Shown: positions 60,725 through 64,000 of the stretch, piece by piece | Layout: every line of letters begins with the position of its first letter | How positions within the stretch are numbered: the stretch's first letter is position 1 | Source of the DNA: Streptomyces griseoruber | GTDB taxonomy: Bacteria; Actinomycetota; Actinomycetes; Streptomycetales; Streptomycetaceae | Direction: 5' to 3' | Assembly (NCBI RefSeq): GCF_001514205.1 | Contig: NZ_KQ948765.1 | Coordinates: 249,862-313,861 of the forward strand | DNA length: 64,000 nucleotides | The notes under the pieces: model-generated | What the model was told of the DNA's origin: nothing | The model's input: the letters and a program-made list of their open reading frames with translations, nothing else | Database searches by the model: none | Translations under genes and position numbers: made by a program

Positions 60725-61350
60725 ACAGCAGGGAACGGATCCTGGGACGGGTGCGGCGCGCACTGGCCGACGCGCCCGAGGACGACAAGCCGGTCGAGCG
60801 CGGCTATCTGCGCGTGCACGGAGACCGCGGCGCCGAGGAGACGGTGGAGCTGCTCGCGGAGAACCTGGCCGACTACCGGGCGCTCGTGCACCGCTGCTCG
60901 CAGGACGAACTGCCGTCCGTGATCGGCCGGTTGCTGGCCGAGCGCGGGGCGAAGTCGGTGATCGTGCCGCCGGGGCTGGACGCGGCGTGGCTGTCGGCGA
61001 CCGAGGCCGACCGGGTCGAGGACACCGCCCGGAGCACCCCGTACGAGCTGGACCGGGTCGACAGCGTGGTCACGGCCTGCGCGGTGGCGATCGCCGAGAC
61101 CGGGACGATCGTGCTGGACGGCGGGCCGGACCAGGGACGGCGCCGGATCACCCTCGTCCCGGACCACCATGTGTGCGTGGTGCGGGTGCCGGGGCAGGTC
61201 GTGTCGTCCGTGCCGCAGGCCCTCGAACGGCTGGACCCCGCGCGGCCGTTGACCTGGATCTCCGGCCCCTCGGCGACGAGCGACATCGAACTGGACCGGG
61301 TGGAGGGCGTGCACGGTCCGCGCACCCTCGAGGTGATCCTGGTCGGCTGA
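60721..61350 (+). CDS. lutC: L-lactate utilisation protein LutC
   Basis: 209 residues. LUD/DUF162 domain: SRERILGRVRRALADAP start, ELPSVIGRLLAERGAKSVIVPPGLD, VTACAVAIAETGTIVLDGG and the closing ISGPSATSDIELDRVEGVHGPRTLEVILVG. It is the small partner of LutAB. GTG 60721 overlaps the lutB stop, so all three are coupled. Confidence 0.95.
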   Translation: MNSRERILGRVRRALADAPEDDKPVERGYLRVHGDRGAEETVELLAENLADYRALVHRCSQDELPSVIGRLLAERGAKSVIVPPGLDAAWLSATEADRVEDTARSTPYELDRVDSVVTACAVAIAETGTIVLDGGPDQGRRRITLVPDHHVCVVRVPGQVVSSVPQALERLDPARPLTWISGPSATSDIELDRVEGVHGPRTLEVILVG

Positions 61351-61405
61351 GCGGGGCCCCACGCGGGTATGGGCCTGGTGCCGTGCGCGGACCCAGGGGG
61401 CTCCC

Positions 61406-62131
61406 ATGCAGTTCATCGAGGTGACCGGCCTGGCCGGGGTGCGCTCCGCCGTGATCCGGTTCACCGGACCCGGAACGGGCCTGTCCTTCCTGCTCTTCCC
61501 GATGATCCACCTCGGGGAGCCGGCCTTCTACCGGGAGGTGGCGGACCGGCTGCGCCGCTGCGACCTGGTGCTCGCCGAGGGCGTCGGCCGCAAGACGCGC
61601 TCCCCCGGCGCGGAGGCCCTGGTCGCGTCGTACGAGCAGCTGGAGTACAACGAGCGGCTGGGGCTGGTCGTCCAGGACATCGACTACCGGGCGCTCGGGG
61701 TGCCGGTGGTGTGCCCGGACATGTCGGGCGGGGAGTTCGAGTCCGGCTTCCGGCGGCTGCCGCTGCGCGAGCGCCTGCTGATCGCCACGCTGGTGCCGGC
61801 GATCAGCGCGGGCATGCGCATGTTCGGCACCCGCCGCTATCTGGCCCGGCACATGGCCACCGAGGATCTGGTGAGCGACACCGAGCAGGCGGTGGCGGAC
61901 GGTATGCCCGGCCTGGACGACCTGGTGATGCGCCGCCGCGACCGGCTGCTCGTGCGCGTGCTCACCGAGTTCCACCAGGCGTACACGAGCCGCACCGGGC
62001 CGTTCACGGTCGCCGTGGTCTACGGCGCCGAGCACATGCGGGCGGCCTCGGAGGCCCTGGTCGGGCTGGGCTATCACGCGGCGGACGCGGAGTGGCTGAC
62101 GGTGTTCCTGGTGGAGCCCGCTCAGGAGTAG
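61406..62131 (+). CDS. TraB/PrgY-like protein of unknown function
   Basis: 241 residues. FLLFPMIHLGEPAFYREVADRLRRCDLVLAEGVGR resembles the first conserved block of TraB/PrgY/GumN-type proteins (GTAHxxxxS..EV in the canonical form), and VAVVYGAEHMRAASEALVGLGYHA the last. The His and Glu positions agree, but the middle is different, so I name it only as like. It might be a metalloprotease. No signal peptide. ATG 61406 lacks a strong ribosome site but follows GGGGGC. Confidence 0.65.
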   Translation: MQFIEVTGLAGVRSAVIRFTGPGTGLSFLLFPMIHLGEPAFYREVADRLRRCDLVLAEGVGRKTRSPGAEALVASYEQLEYNERLGLVVQDIDYRALGVPVVCPDMSGGEFESGFRRLPLRERLLIATLVPAISAGMRMFGTRRYLARHMATEDLVSDTEQAVADGMPGLDDLVMRRRDRLLVRVLTEFHQAYTSRTGPFTVAVVYGAEHMRAASEALVGLGYHAADAEWLTVFLVEPAQE

Positions 62132-62694
62132 GTCATCGGGCAGCGGTGGCGCAGCGCGTACTGGGCGGCGCGCAGATACAGCGCCGTGAAGAACGCGGTG
62201 TCGAGGCCGTCGGCCCAGGGGCCGGGGCGGGTCGCGGCGGCCTTCTCCGCGTCACCGTCCAGGAACCAGGCGCCGAGTGCGTGCGGGCCGGAGGGCTCCG
62301 GTACCAGGTCGAGCGGCAGACGCAGGGCGGCGGCGAGCCGCTCGGCGAGGGCGAGGACGCAGGGCGCTCCGACGACCAGGGTCTCGGTGTCGTGGGTGTT
62401 CTCCAGCGGCAGCAGGACGGGCTCCTCCAGCGTGCAGGGGACCAGGAACGACCAGCCGAGGAGGGTGTGCCGCTCCTCGGGGGTCAGACGGGCCCGGCAC
62501 AGCGCGTCGAAGCCGTCCATCGGCGGGCTCGTCTTCTCCGCGAACCGGCCCGGCTCCGGCGGCCGGCCCGGCCGGTACGGCGGCAGGCCGCGCCACGCCA
62601 GCCGCTCGGCCAGGGCGGAGGCGACATCGCCGTAGCCGTCCTCACCGGGAACCGACCAGTCCTCCGGAGTGACGCTCACGAGATACATCCCCAT
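62122..62694 (-). CDS. Conserved protein of unknown function
   Basis: 190 residues from ATG 62694 (or ATG 62688). MYLVSVTPEDWSVPGEDGYGDVASALAERLAWRGLPPY, then LLGWSFLVPCTLEEPVLLPLENTHDTETLVVGAPCVLALAERLAAAL, and a C-terminal AFFTALYLRAAQYALRHRCPMTYS. It looks like an alpha/beta cytoplasmic protein; I do not recognise a family. It overlaps the convergent TraB-like gene by 10 bases. Confidence 0.75.
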   Translation of the reverse strand: MGMYLVSVTPEDWSVPGEDGYGDVASALAERLAWRGLPPYRPGRPPEPGRFAEKTSPPMDGFDALCRARLTPEERHTLLGWSFLVPCTLEEPVLLPLENTHDTETLVVGAPCVLALAERLAAALRLPLDLVPEPSGPHALGAWFLDGDAEKAAATRPGPWADGLDTAFFTALYLRAAQYALRHRCPMTYS

Positions 62695-62800
62695 GGGCAC
62701 AAGGTATCCGGCGCCACCGACAACATCGACAAGGTGGGTGAACAAGCGCTTAGATATGTGCTCGGACCTGTCCGTCCTCGACCGATCCCCGGAGGGCCCG

Positions 62801-63658
62801 TTGTTCACGTCCGTCGACGACGTCTCCGCCCGACTCGCCGAGACCGGCTATCTTGCCGCTCCCGCGGTCGCCACGACCGTGTTCCTCGCCGACCGGCTCG
62901 GCAAGCCGCTGCTCGTGGAGGGCCCGGCCGGGGTCGGCAAGACGGAACTCGCCAAGGCCGTCGCCCAGGTGGCCGGGGCGCGGCTGGTACGGCTCCAGTG
63001 CTACGAGGGCGTGGACGAGTCCCGCGCGCTGTACGAGTGGAACCACGCCAAGCAGCTGCTGCGCATCAGCGCGGGCCGCGACGAGACCTGGGACGAGACC
63101 CGCACCGACATCTTCAGCGAGGAGTTCCTGCTCCCCCGCCCGCTGCTGACCGCGATCCGCGGCGACGAGCCGACGGTGCTGCTGATCGACGAGACCGACA
63201 AGGCCGACGTCGAGGTGGAGGGGCTGCTGCTGGAGGTGCTCAGCGACTTCCAGGTCACCGTCCCGGAGCTGGGCACGATCACCGCGAGCCGCCGGCCGTT
63301 CGTCGTCCTCACCTCCAACGCCACCCGCGAGCTGTCGGAGGCACTGCGCCGCCGCTGTCTCTTCCTGCACCTCGGCTTCCCCGACGAGGAGCTGGAGCGG
63401 CGGATCGTCCGGCTGAAGGTGCCCGGTCTGGACACGGCGCTCACCGAGTCGGTGGTCCGGGTGGTGGCCGCGCTGCGCGCGATGGACCTGCGCAAGGTGC
63501 CGTCCGTCGCCGAGACCATCGACTGGGCGCGCACCCTGCTCGCGCTGGGCGCCACCACCCTGGACGAGACCGTGGTACGCGACAGTCTGGGCGTGATCCT
63601 CAAGCACCAGGACGACATCCTGAAGGCCGGGGCGAAGCTCGACCTGGACGCCGTGTGA
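62801..63658 (+). CDS. MoxR-family AAA+ ATPase
   Basis: 285 residues. Walker A EGPAGVGKTELAKA, Walker B VLLIDETDKAD, sensor 1 VVLTSNATRELSEALRRRC, in the order and with the short lid of MoxR proteins. I start at TTG 62801 (GGAGG seven bases upstream; the residues FTSVDDVSARLAETGYL then fit the family); ATG 62756 would add a poorly supported stretch. MoxR ATPases work with a VWA protein as a chaperone pair for metal-cofactor insertion; the next gene is that partner. Confidence 0.9.
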   Translation: MFTSVDDVSARLAETGYLAAPAVATTVFLADRLGKPLLVEGPAGVGKTELAKAVAQVAGARLVRLQCYEGVDESRALYEWNHAKQLLRISAGRDETWDETRTDIFSEEFLLPRPLLTAIRGDEPTVLLIDETDKADVEVEGLLLEVLSDFQVTVPELGTITASRRPFVVLTSNATRELSEALRRRCLFLHLGFPDEELERRIVRLKVPGLDTALTESVVRVVAALRAMDLRKVPSVAETIDWARTLLALGATTLDETVVRDSLGVILKHQDDILKAGAKLDLDAV

Positions 63659-64000
63659 GCGGCGACGCCGCCGAGCGGCTGACCGGGTTCGTGGCCGCGC
63701 TGCGCGCGCACGGCGTCCGGATCGGCACCGGCGAGACCGTGGACGCGGCCGAGGCGGTGGCCGCGCTCGGGTTCGCCGACCGGGGGCTGCTGCGCGAAGG
63801 GCTGGCCGCCACCCTGCTGCACACACCGGACCAACGGCGGCTGTTCGACACGGTCTTCGACCTGTACTTCCCCTACGGCGTCGGCGCGCCCGCGGGCGAT
63901 CCCGGCGACCGGGACTCCCTGCGCGACCGGCTCGCGGACGCCCTGGCCGCCGGCGACCGTGCCCTGCTCGGCCAGTTGGCGATCGAGGCGGTCGACGGGC
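63655..64000 (+). CDS. VWA-domain (CoxE-like) protein, 3' partial
   Basis: GTG 63655 shares GTGA with the MoxR stop, so it is translationally coupled; the frame is open to the window end (115 residues). ERLTGFVAALRAHGVRIGTGETVDAAEAVAALGFADRGLLREGLAATLLHTPDQRRLFDTVFDLYFP is the N-terminal region of VWA/CoxE-type proteins. The VWA fold with its metal site would lie beyond the window. MoxR/VWA pairs often mature a metalloenzyme; none is visible here. Confidence 0.85.
   Translation, partial: MSGDAAERLTGFVAALRAHGVRIGTGETVDAAEAVAALGFADRGLLREGLAATLLHTPDQRRLFDTVFDLYFPYGVGAPAGDPGDRDSLRDRLADALAAGDRALLGQLAIEAVDG

Overview
The window is a piece of a Streptomyces chromosome or that of a very close relative. 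Coding GC is far above 70% with almost every third position G or C, GTG and TTG starts are common, and the gene set is typical: SpoIIE-type phosphatases, CYP105 and CYP102B-like P450s, an EF-Tu3-type paralog, VanZ, DUF2470, DUF4230 and many one-gene TetR/MarR/AraC switches. The mix of accessory metabolism, paralogs, gene remnants and small repeats fits a chromosome-arm location. I found no rRNA, tRNA, CRISPR array, prophage or biosynthetic gene cluster.

Layout. 0-5.2 kb: a GAF/SpoIIE/ATPase switch protein (5' end outside the window), an ion permease and a sigma-like/zinc-motif/membrane/ricin-lectin fusion. 5.5-18 kb: small regulator-target modules (AraC/PhyH, DUF1348/TetR, P450 plus ferredoxin, DUF1304/TetR) with aldo-keto reductase, flavoprotein, HAD, serine hydrolase, LysE, F420-type and PNPOx-like genes. 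18.1-18.9 kb: two head-to-head gene remnants at one deletion scar. 18.9-22.6 kb: alcohol and aldehyde dehydrogenases with a divergent MarR, then a STAS protein. 22.7-24.9 kb: a PRPP synthase paralog followed by tuf3. 25-34 kb: DUF4230, VanZ, PHP, SDR, ROK, HD, DUF3626 and FBP genes, with two MITE copies and one frameshifted gene. 34-45.5 kb: an erythromycin-esterase remnant, a FUSC exporter, a Tat-type lactonase, an iron-box-controlled DUF2470 protein with a His repeat, TetR/CYP102B-like P450, a pentapeptide protein, an ECF41/SigJ-like sigma factor, a PIG-L deacetylase and an alpha/beta hydrolase.

45.5-61.4 kb is the coherent core: L-rhamnose use. A LacI regulator, a secreted BNR-4 protein, a mutarotase (rhaM) and a rhamnose ABC transporter (binding protein, two permeases, double ATPase) read leftward. 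L-rhamnose isomerase, the bifunctional aldolase/dehydrogenase and rhamnulokinase read rightward, directly followed by lutABC. The divergent control region carries three LacI-type palindromes. The inferred flow is: oligosaccharide trimming outside, uptake, rhamnose to rhamnulose to rhamnulose-1-phosphate to DHAP plus lactaldehyde, lactaldehyde to L-lactate by the fused dehydrogenase, and L-lactate to pyruvate by LutABC. The last 2.6 kb has a TraB-like gene, an unknown convergent gene and a MoxR/VWA pair that runs off the window.

The structure I find most unusual is a small MITE family (three copies) placed in CTAG tetranucleotides that are themselves stop codons. At 26.8 kb the element sits between two convergent genes, and each gene ends on one of the two CTAG copies.
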